Source: Paenibacillus sp. Soil766
Lineage (GTDB): Bacteria > Bacillota > Bacilli > Paenibacillales > NBRC-103111
Reading direction: 5' to 3'
DNA length: 64,000 bases
Assembly (NCBI RefSeq): GCF_001428105.1
Contig: NZ_LMSJ01000018.1
Location: 64,501 to 128,500 of the forward strand
In this document: piece after piece, positions 10,285 to 18,243 of the stretch
Layout of the letters: every line of letters begins with the position of its first letter
How positions within the stretch are numbered: position 1 is the first letter of the stretch
Position numbers and translations under genes: made by a program
Notes under the pieces: generated by a model
What the model was told of the DNA's origin: nothing
Database searches by the model: none
Seen by the model: only the letters and a program-made list of their open reading frames with translations

Positions 10285-11838
10285 TCAGCTCTCTGTACCA
10301 TTCCTCACCAATAAAGCTACCGACTCCACATGCACCGTCCACGGAAACATATCCACCGGCGTCACCTCCGCGACGCCGTAACCGCCATCGACCAGTACGC
10401 GCAGGTCGCGCGCGAGTGTCGATGCGCTGCACGACACGTACACCACGCGCCGCGGCCGCAGCTCGAGGATGGTCGCCAGCAGCGCCGGGTCGCAGCCCTT
10501 GCGCGGCGGGTCGACCACGATCACGTCAGGCCGAACGCCCTGACGTGTCCACTCCGGCAGGACGACCTCGGCGGGTCCTGCCTCAAAGTGCACGTTCGTC
10601 ATGCCGTTTAACTCGGCATTCTTACGTGCATCGGAGATCGCCTCTTCGACGATCTCGACGCCGTACACCTGTCCCGCGCGCTGCGCAAGGAACAGGGAGA
10701 TCGTGCCGATGCCGCAATAGGCATCGACCACAACCTCATCGCCGGTCAACGCGGCGTACTCCAAAGCTTTCCCGTACAAGACTTCCGTCTGGACGGGGTT
10801 CACTTGAAAGAAGGATCGCGCGGAAATAGCAAATTTCACATCGCCGATATAGTCATAGATGACCTCGCTGCCCCACAGAGTGCGCGTCTCATCCCCAAAA
10901 ATAACATTGGTCTGTCTCACATTAATGTTATGACAAATGCTCTTCACCGCAGGCAGAGCCTCGCGAATGCCAGCAATCCACTCGTCCACACGCGGAATCT
11001 CCGTCCCATTGGTCACCAATACGACCATGACTTCGCCCGAGCGGAAGCCGACTTTGACGACGACATGGCGCAGAAGCCCAGTCCCCGTCTCTTCACTATA
11101 AGCGCGAATTCCTAAGCGCGAGCCGATCTCTTTCACACGTGCAACGACTTCGTCGTTCGCCTCGTGCTGAATCAGACAAGCCTCCATATCAATTATCCGA
11201 TGACTGCCTTGCGCATAGAAACCGCCGATGAGGCCGCCCCGCTCTTCCCCAAAAGGAACCTGAGCCTTGTTCCGATATCTCCACGGATCGCTCATCCCAA
11301 GCGTGGGATGAACAATAATCCCTTGACCTTGCTCTTCATCTCCGCTTTCACCGGTTCGGCTAAGTGTCGGCTCCCCCGCCACCCCCAACTTCCCAATCCG
11401 CACTAAATTATCAACAACCTGCTGCCGCTTCACGCGCAGCTGCGCCTCATAACTCAAATGCTGCAACTGACACCCGCCGCACTCATCATAAATCCCACAG
11501 TCGGGAGCCACGCGATCCGGACTCACTGCTAGCAGCTCTACCAAAGCAGCATACCCATACTGTTTCTTCAAATGTTCCACGCGTACAAGCGCACGCTCAC
11601 CCGGCAGCGCCCCCGCGACAAAAAGGGTAAAGCCATTCACACGGCCTACCCCTTCGCCATCATGGCTGATCCCAATGATCTCAGCCTCGTATTGCTGTCC
11701 GCTCTGAACAGGCAAGCCTGCCATCCAAGCGGGCACTTCTTTCTTCCCTCTGTTGTTACCATTCCCTTTATTCCCTGCCGACCTGCCACTACCTCTATGT
11801 TTACCTGGCGCGGAGCCAGATGTACCTTTTGCTCTCAT
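10285..11838 (-). CDS. rlmCD: 23S rRNA (uracil-C5)-methyltransferase, RlmCD/RumA family
   Basis: A 517-residue SAM-dependent enzyme that makes 5-methyluridine in 23S rRNA (U1939 and, in Firmicutes with a single enzyme, also U747). Visible parts: a glycine/lysine-rich N-terminal tail (residues 1-40, unusual in length), a TRAM domain (about 45-105), the Fe-S cysteine cluster C114, C120, C123 and a later Cys near 214, the SAM site VVDAYCGIGTISLF (about 370), DPPRKGC (about 440) and the catalytic-Cys motif VYVSCSASTLARDL (about 470). ATG 11838 has GAGGG upstream. It follows dgkB, the same order as in Bacillus subtilis (yerQ-yefA). Confidence 0.93.
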   Translation of the reverse strand: MRAKGTSGSAPGKHRGSGRSAGNKGNGNNRGKKEVPAWMAGLPVQSGQQYEAEIIGISHDGEGVGRVNGFTLFVAGALPGERALVRVEHLKKQYGYAALVELLAVSPDRVAPDCGIYDECGGCQLQHLSYEAQLRVKRQQVVDNLVRIGKLGVAGEPTLSRTGESGDEEQGQGIIVHPTLGMSDPWRYRNKAQVPFGEERGGLIGGFYAQGSHRIIDMEACLIQHEANDEVVARVKEIGSRLGIRAYSEETGTGLLRHVVVKVGFRSGEVMVVLVTNGTEIPRVDEWIAGIREALPAVKSICHNINVRQTNVIFGDETRTLWGSEVIYDYIGDVKFAISARSFFQVNPVQTEVLYGKALEYAALTGDEVVVDAYCGIGTISLFLAQRAGQVYGVEIVEEAISDARKNAELNGMTNVHFEAGPAEVVLPEWTRQGVRPDVIVVDPPRKGCDPALLATILELRPRRVVYVSCSASTLARDLRVLVDGGYGVAEVTPVDMFPWTVHVESVALLVRNGTES

Positions 11839-11896
11839 ATTTCCCTCACTTAATTCTAGCTAAAATTAATCATGTTAATATTTGGGTCTTTACTAC

Positions 11897-12877
11897 CTAC
11901 TCAACCTCATCATGCCCATTTCCATGCCCCTTCAAATGAAACGGCGTGGTCAATGCCTCAAGAAATTTCTTTTTATATATCGACTGCCCCGACTCATCCA
12001 CGATCACTTGCAAATGGCTCTGCAAATTCGTCATCACACATGGCAATGTTCCGCCAAACTCACCGTCGAGATTCAACTGAACGTAGTCCGGAGAGTTAAT
12101 TTCAATATGATTCGTCTGAAAATAGATCAAGTTCGGATCATTCAAATGCTCGCCGCGGAGCGCGAGTGTAACGATGCGGATGAATTCGGCCAGGTTACAT
12201 TTTCGCAAAATAATGACATCGAACATGCCATCATTAATATTGGCTTCCGGAGCCAACTTCTCGAAGCCGCCAACGGAGTTGGTGTTGCCCACGAGGAAGA
12301 GCATGACTTCTTCATGCATCTCGCGATCGCCGGCTTTGATATAGAGCTCAATTGGCTTCAGCCTAGGCAGCTTCTCGAGTCCCTTCATATAATAGGCCAA
12401 CTGGCCGATCATGGTTTTGAGCTTGCTCGGGACTTCATACGTCAGCTCGGTCATCGAGCCGCCCCCAGCGATGTTGATGAAGTAGCGGTTGTTGATTTTG
12501 CCTACATCGATAGAAGTTGCATACTGCTGAATGATCAGGTCGCAGGCATACTCCAAGTTCTTGGGGATACCGAGCGCACGCGCAAAATCATTCGTCGTCC
12601 CGAGCGGCAAAATGCCCAGCGGCGGTCTGCCTTCTCTCTCGGCCATGCCGTTGACGACTTCGCAGATCGTGCCATCGCCGCCTGCCGCGATGATGAGGTC
12701 GAATCCGCGACTCACGGCCTCGGCCGCTGCGAGTGTGGCATCTCCTTCACCGATGGTCGCATGAGCGGAGGTCTCGAACCCGCCGCGCTCTAAGCGTTGG
12801 AGGATTTCAGGCAATCTTTTCTTCATTTCTTCCCGGCCTGAAGTCGGATTGTAGATCAATCGTGCTCGTTTGACCAC
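11897..12877 (-). CDS. dgkB: Diacylglycerol kinase DgkB (DagK/YegS lipid kinase family)
   Basis: A 326-residue soluble lipid kinase that phosphorylates diacylglycerol left from lipoteichoic acid synthesis, returning it to phospholipid synthesis. It carries the family ATP-site motif AAGGDGTICEVVNGM (about residues 64-78) and PLGILPLGTTNDFARALG (about 88-105). The start is GTG 12877; the stop of the upstream chelatase gene ends two bases before, so the two genes are probably translationally coupled. Length matches B. subtilis DgkB (about 300). A 303-residue open frame lies on the opposite strand over the whole gene but is only a shadow. Confidence 0.92.
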   Translation of the reverse strand: MVKRARLIYNPTSGREEMKKRLPEILQRLERGGFETSAHATIGEGDATLAAAEAVSRGFDLIIAAGGDGTICEVVNGMAEREGRPPLGILPLGTTNDFARALGIPKNLEYACDLIIQQYATSIDVGKINNRYFINIAGGGSMTELTYEVPSKLKTMIGQLAYYMKGLEKLPRLKPIELYIKAGDREMHEEVMLFLVGNTNSVGGFEKLAPEANINDGMFDVIILRKCNLAEFIRIVTLALRGEHLNDPNLIYFQTNHIEINSPDYVQLNLDGEFGGTLPCVMTNLQSHLQVIVDESGQSIYKKKFLEALTTPFHLKGHGNGHDEVE

Positions 12878-12878
12878 T

Positions 12879-13661
12879 CTATGTCATCCCCTGTTCATCG
12901 TATGGGAATACGGAGGCAATCTGCCCCTCCATCCATTTGGAAATTTGCAGACTAGGCAACAAAGCCCGTCCATGATACTTATATGCGAACCCTTCCAATC
13001 GGGAAGGAACCACTTTCTGTGTAAAATACCCTTCACTTAGAAAAAGCGGTGCAACAATCACCTTATACGTTGGCTTCTCACGTGTCCACCAGGCTAGCCT
13101 CGAAGACAGTTGATCCGGCAAAAGCATGGCAATATCCGCCTCGGCGAAGCCACCTAATACCTTTACCCGCTCCGCGAGCTGTTCTAAACCTTGGCGCCAC
13201 TTCTGGTGGAAGCCCTCTTCCTTACTCCCATGCCCCACCAATAGCAGGATCTCTTCCTCCGGCGACTCGGAAAGCTCTTGGATTTTGCCATAAAGAATAG
13301 CTGCAATATCGGGATGATCATCAATCGGCGACGTGAAGTGAATGCGCGCGCGAATATCTAAGAGCTCCATGTCGGTTTCGAGCACCGGCTCAGCAATAAC
13401 CCCCAACGCGTAGCTAATCTCATCAATATGTGTACTCCCAGAGGACACGAACAGCGGAACGACGATGATATCGGTCACGCCTTGCGCCTCTAAACGATAG
13501 ATGCCATCTTGTATCAATTTACCCTCGACAAGTTCCAAATATGACGCATAAATGGGCATGCCATCCGGCATCCGAACCGCATTCACGGCATCCTCCACCA
13601 GCTGCACCCAACCCTCATCACGGGATCCGTGGCTAATGACCAGCACACCATATAATCTCAT
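12879..13661 (-). CDS. Sirohydrochlorin chelatase family protein (CbiX/SirB-like)
   Basis: A 260-residue protein with two CbiX-type halves: ISHGSRDEGWVQ near the N-terminus and GHGSKEEGFHQKW in the second half, each carrying a chelatase-type histidine. Enzymes of this family insert Fe2+ or Co2+ into sirohydrochlorin for siroheme or cobalamin synthesis. ATG 13661 is taken because GGGGG lies eight bases upstream; a GTG five codons earlier overlaps that site. It heads the chelatase-dgkB-rlmCD operon. No siroheme or cobalamin genes are nearby, so the metal is not known. Confidence 0.82.
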   Translation of the reverse strand: MRLYGVLVISHGSRDEGWVQLVEDAVNAVRMPDGMPIYASYLELVEGKLIQDGIYRLEAQGVTDIIVVPLFVSSGSTHIDEISYALGVIAEPVLETDMELLDIRARIHFTSPIDDHPDIAAILYGKIQELSESPEEEILLLVGHGSKEEGFHQKWRQGLEQLAERVKVLGGFAEADIAMLLPDQLSSRLAWWTREKPTYKVIVAPLFLSEGYFTQKVVPSRLEGFAYKYHGRALLPSLQISKWMEGQIASVFPYDEQGMT

Positions 13662-13778
13662 TCCAACTTCCCCCACCCGTACGAACTAAGCCTATCTTCC
13701 TATGCTAACGAAAGTGGTCACCTATGTCAATTTGAAGCTACGCTCTATTATTAAATATCAACCACTTAACCCAAAATA

Positions 13779-13787
13779 TGCTATAAT
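13779..13787 (+). promoter_or_regulatory. Extended -10 promoter element of the toxin-peptide gene
   Basis: TGCTATAAT, an exact extended -10 (TGnTATAAT), about 65 bases upstream of the peptide start. No clear -35 box is needed with this motif and none was seen. Confidence 0.6.
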
Positions 13788-13851
13788 CGATTTCGACAAT
13801 AGAATCGGTTTCAAGGTTGGTCGGCTAGCCTCTTTAAAGGAGGTGATGCCC

Positions 13852-13932
13852 GTGGAGGTATACCAAGCATTATCGCTCATGATTACATTTGCGACTTTGG
13901 TTGTGTTAATACTTACTAACAAACGGAAATAG
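13852..13932 (+). CDS. Putative holin-like toxin peptide (26 aa, type I toxin-antitoxin family)
   Basis: A 26-residue peptide starting at GTG 13852 behind an unusually strong site, AAAGGAGGTG, with eight-base spacing. The sequence MEVYQALSLMITFATLVVLI is one hydrophobic helix, followed by a basic end LTNKRK. This is the form of the holin-like toxin family (Hol-Tox; TxpA/BsrG-like peptides), membrane toxins normally held silent by an overlapping antisense RNA. A longer in-frame reading from 13702 would ignore the strong site. A strong hairpin overlaps the stop codon. I could not place the antisense RNA promoter, so the antitoxin is inferred only. Confidence 0.7.
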   Translation: MEVYQALSLMITFATLVVLILTNKRK

Positions 13933-13967
13933 ACCTCCCTTGAGCTTCGCGGCTTTGGAGGTCTATT
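13928..13967. terminator. Strong hairpin overlapping the toxin stop codon
   Basis: An 11-bp perfect stem, AATAGACCTCC (13928-13938) and GGAGGTCTATT (13957-13967). Its right arm contains GGAGG-type sequence, and its place at the 3' end is where toxin mRNA and antisense RNA overlap in type I systems. Confidence 0.7.
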
Positions 13968-14013
13968 ATCATTCAACTGCGGCCGATCACCATTGAGGTA
14001 ATCTATTGTACGG

Positions 14014-14040
14014 GAGAGGTGTTAGCGCACCTCTCTTTTA
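14014..14040 (+). terminator. Intrinsic terminator downstream of the toxin locus
   Basis: GAGAGGTG (14014-14021) and CACCTCTC (14028-14035) form a perfect 8-bp stem followed by TTTTATTAT on the plus strand. It is the likely end of the toxin transcript, or of read-through past the first hairpin. Confidence 0.75.
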
Positions 14041-14117
14041 TTATGTTTACTGTAACATATCCACAATATACGTGCAATTGTATATAAGATTATTTACTAC
14101 TTACATGCCCAAAACTA

Positions 14118-14408
14118 TTAACGATTCAAACGATCCAATGTCAGCACATAACCATCGTTCCCGTAATTCAGGCACCTTTTGACCCGCGAAATGGTTGCTG
14201 TGGAAGCCCCTGTTTCCGCTTCGATCTGGTTATACGTACATCCTTTGCGCAGCATGCGAGCTACTTCGAGGCGCTGCGAAAGCGACTGAATTTCGTTCAC
14301 GGTACACAAGTCGTCAAAAAAGACGTAACACTCTTCAATATCCTTCAACGTTAGTACAGCTTCGAAAAGCTGGTCTATGGCTTTATCATTTAGTTTTTTT
14401 AATTGCAT
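14118..14408 (-). CDS. yerC: YerC/YecD family TrpR-like transcriptional regulator
   Basis: A 96-residue helix-turn-helix protein of the TrpR-related YerC family. The conserved stretch RLEVARMLRKGCTYNQIEAE and the following GASTATISRVKRCL recognition helix are clear at residues 48-82. The binding targets of YerC proteins are not established. In Bacillus it lies next to yerB; here a glycine-rich gene on the other strand is between them. ATG 14408 is preceded by CGGGAG. Confidence 0.88.
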   Translation of the reverse strand: MQLKKLNDKAIDQLFEAVLTLKDIEECYVFFDDLCTVNEIQSLSQRLEVARMLRKGCTYNQIEAETGASTATISRVKRCLNYGNDGYVLTLDRLNR

Positions 14409-14646
14409 CTGCTGTCAACTCCCGGTCAAAAAGCATGTTGGCTTCATGGTTCTCTAAGCTCCTGTGTATCATTCGACACGTCCTGGGCAAATCCTTCCTT
14501 TAGGATTGCAGAACGTTAAAATTTCTATGCGTTAATTGGCTAAATAGCAACAAATCCCCAAGACCCGTGACATTCGTCCATACCAAAGGTAGGCAAGTGA
14601 CATATCCTGTAGGAGACAAATCTGATAAAAAGGATCGTGAATCCTA

Positions 14647-15270
14647 GTGACCAACCCAAGACAACAAATTATTGGTAATGGCGGAATTCGTCCTGAAGTG
14701 GAAACAAGAAGCTTAACCCTTCCAGGTGAAGGCTTCGGACAATACCCCGGCTTAGGCGGTGGCAATCCCTTCGGTGGCGGCGGCTTTGAAGGCGGAGGCG
14801 GCTTCTTCGGTGGTCCTCCTGCTGGCGGCAATGCTGGTGGAGGTCTTTTCGGCGGCGGTGGCGGCAATTCAGGCGGTGGTTTATTTGGCGGTGGCGGAGG
14901 CAATGCCGGAGGTGGTGGCGGCGGTAACTTCCTAAGCAATCTCCTTGGCGGTGGTGGTGGTGCCGCTGGAGGTTCTTCGAACCCGTTAAGCGGCTTAAAT
15001 ATGAAGCAAATCTCCGGCTTCGTTGAGCGGATGGGTGGTATTGATGGCATCATCGGCACGATGGGCAAGGTTCAGAAGTTCATGTCGACTTTCCAGCAAA
15101 TGGCACCGATGGTGAAAACACTCCTTGGCTCCGTCGGCAAAGGGAAAGTAGCTTCTGGAGACGTAGAGGAAGTCTACCGTCCGAAACGCAAACGCCGTAA
15201 GAAATCCGGCACGGGTAAAAGGCGCAAAGGCCGCTCCACATCTGGCCTAGCTAAGCGCAAGCGCAGATAG
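14647..15270 (+). CDS. Glycine-rich, basic-tailed protein, YqfQ-like
   Basis: A 207-residue protein in three parts: a polar N-terminus (1-30); a low-complexity Gly/Phe/Asn tract with repeated GGGLFGGGGGN units (about 35-115); and a conserved-looking segment GFVERMGGIDGIIGTMGKVQ with QMAPMVKTLL (about 120-165) like the YqfQ/VrrA spore-associated family. The last 30 residues are almost all Lys, Arg, Gly and Ser. Start is GTG 14647 with AAAGGA about 12 bases upstream, a weak arrangement. Subcellular role is not known; spore or coat association is inferred from the family, and the basic tail suggests binding to nucleic acid or polyanion. The repeat tract is prone to length change. Confidence 0.72.
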   Translation: MTNPRQQIIGNGGIRPEVETRSLTLPGEGFGQYPGLGGGNPFGGGGFEGGGGFFGGPPAGGNAGGGLFGGGGGNSGGGLFGGGGGNAGGGGGGNFLSNLLGGGGGAAGGSSNPLSGLNMKQISGFVERMGGIDGIIGTMGKVQKFMSTFQQMAPMVKTLLGSVGKGKVASGDVEEVYRPKRKRRKKSGTGKRRKGRSTSGLAKRKRR

Positions 15271-15340
15271 TTGATGGGCGAGGAGCACTCCTGCTTCAGT
15301 TCAGGCACACGAATCCCCGCCTCGCAGGGCATAGCAAAAC

Positions 15341-15369
15341 AAATTAGCGGGAAAACCTCCCGCTAATTT
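15341..15369. terminator. Bidirectional terminator between the glycine-rich gene and yerB
   Basis: Perfect 12-bp inverted repeat AAATTAGCGGGA (15341-15352) and TCCCGCTAATTT (15358-15369) between two convergent genes; T-rich on both outgoing strands. Confidence 0.85.
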
Positions 15370-15474
15370 AGTCTATTTCCACATGCTGCGCGATATAACT
15401 GGAAATTCCCCAGCTCTAGATGGGAATGCAGATCCTACTAGCTGTCGCACTAGCACTTATCATTAGGTTGACAA

Positions 15475-16557
15475 CTACTCCACCTTCAACTTCGTCCCCT
15501 CCGGCACGATCTGCACCCACGTGTTGCCCGGCAGCAGCGGCACTTCCTTGCCATCGGTGGCGTAGGCGCGGAGCATGCCGTTTTTGCGTTCCCACGTGAT
15601 CGCTTGGGACATGCCTTCTTGGAAGATCATCCCCTTGTTCGGCCCGAACACATCGACAATTCGGCGACCCTCTTTATCGATGATCTGATGCTTGCTCTCG
15701 AGAACAAGCAGATTCTTCGTCTGCAGCTGCTTGCCGGTTTCCTTATCGAGATGCGGCTTGCCTTCCATAGAGCGCTTGTACACACCCCCAGCAGCATCAT
15801 AATCATACGAAGCGAAATACCCCATGAGGTATGGGATCTGAATGTAATGTACGGCTGCGCCCGTGAGTTTGCTCTGTCCTGCCTTAGCGAACGTGAGCAG
15901 AGGCCCGTTCCACTCGGTGCGGAACTTGCGCGCCTCGGCACCTTTTTTCATTTTATCCACAGAGGTATAGAGATTGTGCGGTGCCTTACGGTCGGTGGAG
16001 CGCCAATAGTAGGCGCCATCGCCATACACTTCATCGAGATGGGCCAGATTGCGCCCTGCCATCATATCCATCGCATCCTGGCTCCAGCCAGCATGTACAA
16101 TAATCGCATCCAGCGCGTCGCCGATCTCCACAAAATAAGGCCGAATGCTCCGCACCGGACCAATCGCGCCAGCGGGTTGGCTCTGGAACACCGAGACGAA
16201 TCTAGTAATCTCGCCCTCGGCTAGGATTTCATAGACGATGTCGGCCTGATCGAGGCCGGTTTGGGGCCGGGCTTGCGGGGCATTTTCGACCATTACCATA
16301 TAAGGACGGGTCTTCACCTCGTGATCGGCAGGCAAACCAGTTAACGGAAATTTGAAAGGCAGCTGCGTTTCTACTGTTGTCGTGGCAGGCTGCGTCGCAG
16401 GCGTTGGGCTGACCGTAGCCGTCACAGGAACGGTATCCGGCGTCGCCGTTGATATAACGGAAGTGTCATCACTACAACCAGCTAGGGTCAGGACAGAGCA
16501 TCCAAGTATGAGCCATGTGCGAAGAGTTCTTTGACGGATTAACGGCAGTGTGTTCAA
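15475..16557 (-). CDS. yerB: YerB family lipoprotein (DUF3048)
   Basis: A 360-residue secreted lipoprotein. The signal peptide ends in the lipobox LAGC (Cys28), followed by a Thr/Pro/Val-rich linker (30-68) and the DUF3048 body with MVMVENAPQARPQTGLDQAD and later IVHAGWSQDAMD. B. subtilis YerB has the same architecture and neighbourhood (yerC). Molecular function is not established. It is transcribed alone; the 170 bases downstream hold a terminator shared with the rhodanese gene region. Confidence 0.9.
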   Translation of the reverse strand: MNTLPLIRQRTLRTWLILGCSVLTLAGCSDDTSVISTATPDTVPVTATVSPTPATQPATTTVETQLPFKFPLTGLPADHEVKTRPYMVMVENAPQARPQTGLDQADIVYEILAEGEITRFVSVFQSQPAGAIGPVRSIRPYFVEIGDALDAIIVHAGWSQDAMDMMAGRNLAHLDEVYGDGAYYWRSTDRKAPHNLYTSVDKMKKGAEARKFRTEWNGPLLTFAKAGQSKLTGAAVHYIQIPYLMGYFASYDYDAAGGVYKRSMEGKPHLDKETGKQLQTKNLLVLESKHQIIDKEGRRIVDVFGPNKGMIFQEGMSQAITWERKNGMLRAYATDGKEVPLLPGNTWVQIVPEGTKLKVE

Positions 16558-16673
16558 GGGGGCTGCACCTCTTTCTCTCGTGGACTATCGAACTATGACA
16601 TGTATATGCTAGATATGACGAAAATAGAAGCTAGATGGTTGATTCGAAAGCAAGCTTCACAGCCGCTAGCAAG

Positions 16674-16720
16674 AAAAAGCGCCCCAGACCATGCGCACAT
16701 GGCTTGGAACGCCTCTTTTT
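16674..16720. terminator. Terminator downstream of the sulfur operon
   Basis: Fold-back AAAAAGCG-CCCAGACCATG / CATGGCTTGG-CGCCTCTTTTT with a short loop. On the minus strand it ends in a run of T after the rhodanese gene, closing the cstR-containing operon. Confidence 0.75.
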
Positions 16721-16729
16721 AACATCAGC

Positions 16730-17119
16730 CTATTGCGTCTGCTTCCCTCTCCAGCTCATGATGCCGCCCTTCAAGTGGGACAGCTCGCTAAACCCATTTC
16801 TCCGCAGTATTCTCGCCGCCTGCTTGCTCCGCATACCGCTTCGGCAGTACAAGTAGATCGGACGATCCTTCGGGATCTCCGCCAGTCTCCGGCCCATCGC
16901 AGACAATGGAATGTTCACCGCACCTGTGATGTAGCCTTGCTTCCATTCACCAGGCTCGCGCACATCGATGAGCACCTGCTTATGCTTGTCCGCTGCTAAA
17001 GCCTCCTGGAATTGCTCAGGCGATAGATTGCGCAGCCCTTTCACACCTGCAAACCTGGAATAGAAAAACCAGGCAATAAACCCCAATGCCACAATATTAA
17101 AAATCATCGTACTATCCAT
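16730..17119 (-). CDS. Membrane-anchored rhodanese-domain sulfurtransferase
   Basis: A 129-residue protein with one N-terminal membrane segment (about residues 6-21) and a single rhodanese domain. The active-site loop is YCRSGMRS with Cys92, which would carry the persulfide. The DVREPGEW and GAVNIPLS motifs of the fold are present. It is the last gene of the tauE-cstB-tusA-dsrE-cstR operon, 27 bases after cstR, so a role in persulfide transfer at the membrane is inferred. Confidence 0.88.
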   Translation of the reverse strand: MDSTMIFNIVALGFIAWFFYSRFAGVKGLRNLSPEQFQEALAADKHKQVLIDVREPGEWKQGYITGAVNIPLSAMGRRLAEIPKDRPIYLYCRSGMRSKQAARILRRNGFSELSHLKGGIMSWRGKQTQ

Positions 17120-17146
17120 GAGCAGCCTCTTTTCTGGAGCATGTCT

Positions 17147-17407
17147 TTACCTGCTTTTGACTAACAATTCCACCGCTTGCTTCACGATCTTACTTGTGTC
17201 TCTGCCTGCTTCCTGCTCCTCTTTAATGCAGTTCTCCAAGTTGACAGCTACAATCGTGGCGATCGCTTTATCGGCAGCGCTGCGGACCGCAGAGATTTGA
17301 CTCACGACATCTTTGCAATCCTGCTCTTCCTCCATCATCCGTAAAATGCCACGAAGCTGGCCTTCCATACGCTTTAGTCTTTTTTTCATATCATCATCGT
17401 ATTGCAT
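17147..17407 (-). CDS. cstR: CstR-type persulfide-sensing repressor (CsoR family)
   Basis: An 86-residue all-helical repressor of the CsoR/RcnR (DUF156) family. Cys31 and Cys60 are present, but the copper-ligand histidine of CsoR (four residues before the second Cys) is Asn56. That Cys/Asn/Cys pattern belongs to CstR, which senses reactive sulfur through dithiol chemistry rather than copper. Context agrees: it lies inside an operon of sulfur-transfer genes. An operator-like palindrome sits just upstream at 17427-17442 and others at the operon head. ATG 17407 is preceded by an AAGAAGGG site. Confidence 0.88.
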   Translation of the reverse strand: MQYDDDMKKRLKRMEGQLRGILRMMEEEQDCKDVVSQISAVRSAADKAIATIVAVNLENCIKEEQEAGRDTSKIVKQAVELLVKSR

Positions 17408-17426
17408 AGACAGCCCTTCTTTCCCT

Positions 17427-17442
17427 ATACCTGTATAGGTAT
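17427..17442. promoter_or_regulatory. CstR-type operator upstream of cstR
   Basis: ATACCTGTATAGGTAT, a near-perfect palindrome of the ATACC(C)-N-GG(G)TAT form used by CsoR/CstR repressors. It lies 20 bases before the cstR start, allowing separate autoregulation within the operon. Confidence 0.6.
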
Positions 17443-17505
17443 ATTATTGCCCATGTTTCAGCCTAAAACAATATGAAATCCTGTCCCGGCATTTTGCCGC
17501 GCCTA

Positions 17506-18003
17506 TTAAATAAATAAGTTCACCTTCGCATCCGTCGCATCGCCCAAATAAGCCGCAACACCCGCATGCTCAACCCCATCCAGCAGTTCCTCTGCTTGCA
17601 ACCCGAGCAAATCCATCGTCATTGTACACGCGACTAAGCGGATGCCTTGCTCCTGAGCTAGCTCAATCAATTGTGGAAGCGACAGCGCGTTATGCTTTTT
17701 CATCACATGCTTGATCATTTGGGGACCCATCCCGCCGAAATTCATTTTGGACAAGCCCAGCTTATTGGCGCCTCGCGGCATCATTTTACCAAACATACGC
17801 TCGATGAAGCCTTTCTTAACGGCGATGTTCTGATCTTTGCGCAGTGTATTGAGCCCCCAGAAGGTGAAAAAAATCGTCACATCATGATCATAAGCCGCGG
17901 CCCCATTCGCAATGATAAAAGCAGCAATCGCTTTATCGAGTTCCCCGCTAAACAGCACAATCGTCGTTCTCTCCTTCGTGTCCATCACCGTCACGCTGCT
18001 CAC
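17506..18003 (-). CDS. DsrE/DsrF-like family sulfur carrier protein (DsrE2-type)
   Basis: A 165-residue DsrE2-type protein. It has the family features FFTFWGLNTLRK (about residues 44-56) and the conserved Cys126 in ACTMTMDLLG, the residue that would accept a persulfide. The start is GTG 18003, whose GTGA overlaps the tusA stop TGA, a clear sign of translational coupling. TusA and DsrE2 proteins pass sulfur between each other in other bacteria; that role is inferred here. Confidence 0.87.
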   Translation of the reverse strand: MSSVTVMDTKERTTIVLFSGELDKAIAAFIIANGAAAYDHDVTIFFTFWGLNTLRKDQNIAVKKGFIERMFGKMMPRGANKLGLSKMNFGGMGPQMIKHVMKKHNALSLPQLIELAQEQGIRLVACTMTMDLLGLQAEELLDGVEHAGVAAYLGDATDAKVNLFI

Positions 18004-18224
18004 CCTTTCTTCACGATAAACGTAAATACACCCTGAGCTTCTCTAGCTTCCAAAAGCTCATGTTTGGATTTGCCGACCCACGCCTGAAAATCCTTCATCG
18101 CCCCCTTATCCGTCGTCAACAGCTCCATGATTTGCCCGGATTCCAGCGTATCCATCCCTTTTTTCGCTTTCACGAGCGGCATCGGACATGCCAACCCTTT
18201 CGCATCCACAGTTAAATTAATCAT
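18000..18224 (-). CDS. TusA family sulfurtransferase
   Basis: A 74-residue TusA/SirA protein with the signature GLACPMPLVKAKK; Cys13 is the persulfide carrier. The start ATG 18224 is chosen because GGAGG lies eight bases upstream; an ATG five codons earlier contains that site. It lies 19 bases after the CstB-like gene and overlaps the dsrE start. Role: moving sulfane sulfur between the persulfide dioxygenase/rhodanese and DsrE. Confidence 0.92.
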   Translation of the reverse strand: MINLTVDAKGLACPMPLVKAKKGMDTLESGQIMELLTTDKGAMKDFQAWVGKSKHELLEAREAQGVFTFIVKKG

Positions 18225-18243
18225 GTTAATGACCTCCATTTAG

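Noticed and set aside
10330..11115. Several arginine-rich plus-strand frames
   Set aside because: Shadows of the GC-rich rlmCD gene, with no start sites and implausible composition.
11882..12793. 303-codon plus-strand frame
   Set aside because: Lies antisense over the clear dgkB gene; no ribosome-binding site and no recognisable domain.
13702..13932. 76-codon reading of the toxin locus
   Set aside because: The promoter -10 and the strong ribosome-binding site both lie inside this longer frame, so the 26-residue peptide is the real product.
14532..15068. 178-codon proline-rich minus-strand frame
   Set aside because: It is the antisense of the Gly-rich GGN codons of the YqfQ-like gene.
15604..16224. 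206-codon plus-strand frame
   Set aside because: Antisense of yerB, which has a signal peptide, a lipobox and family motifs.
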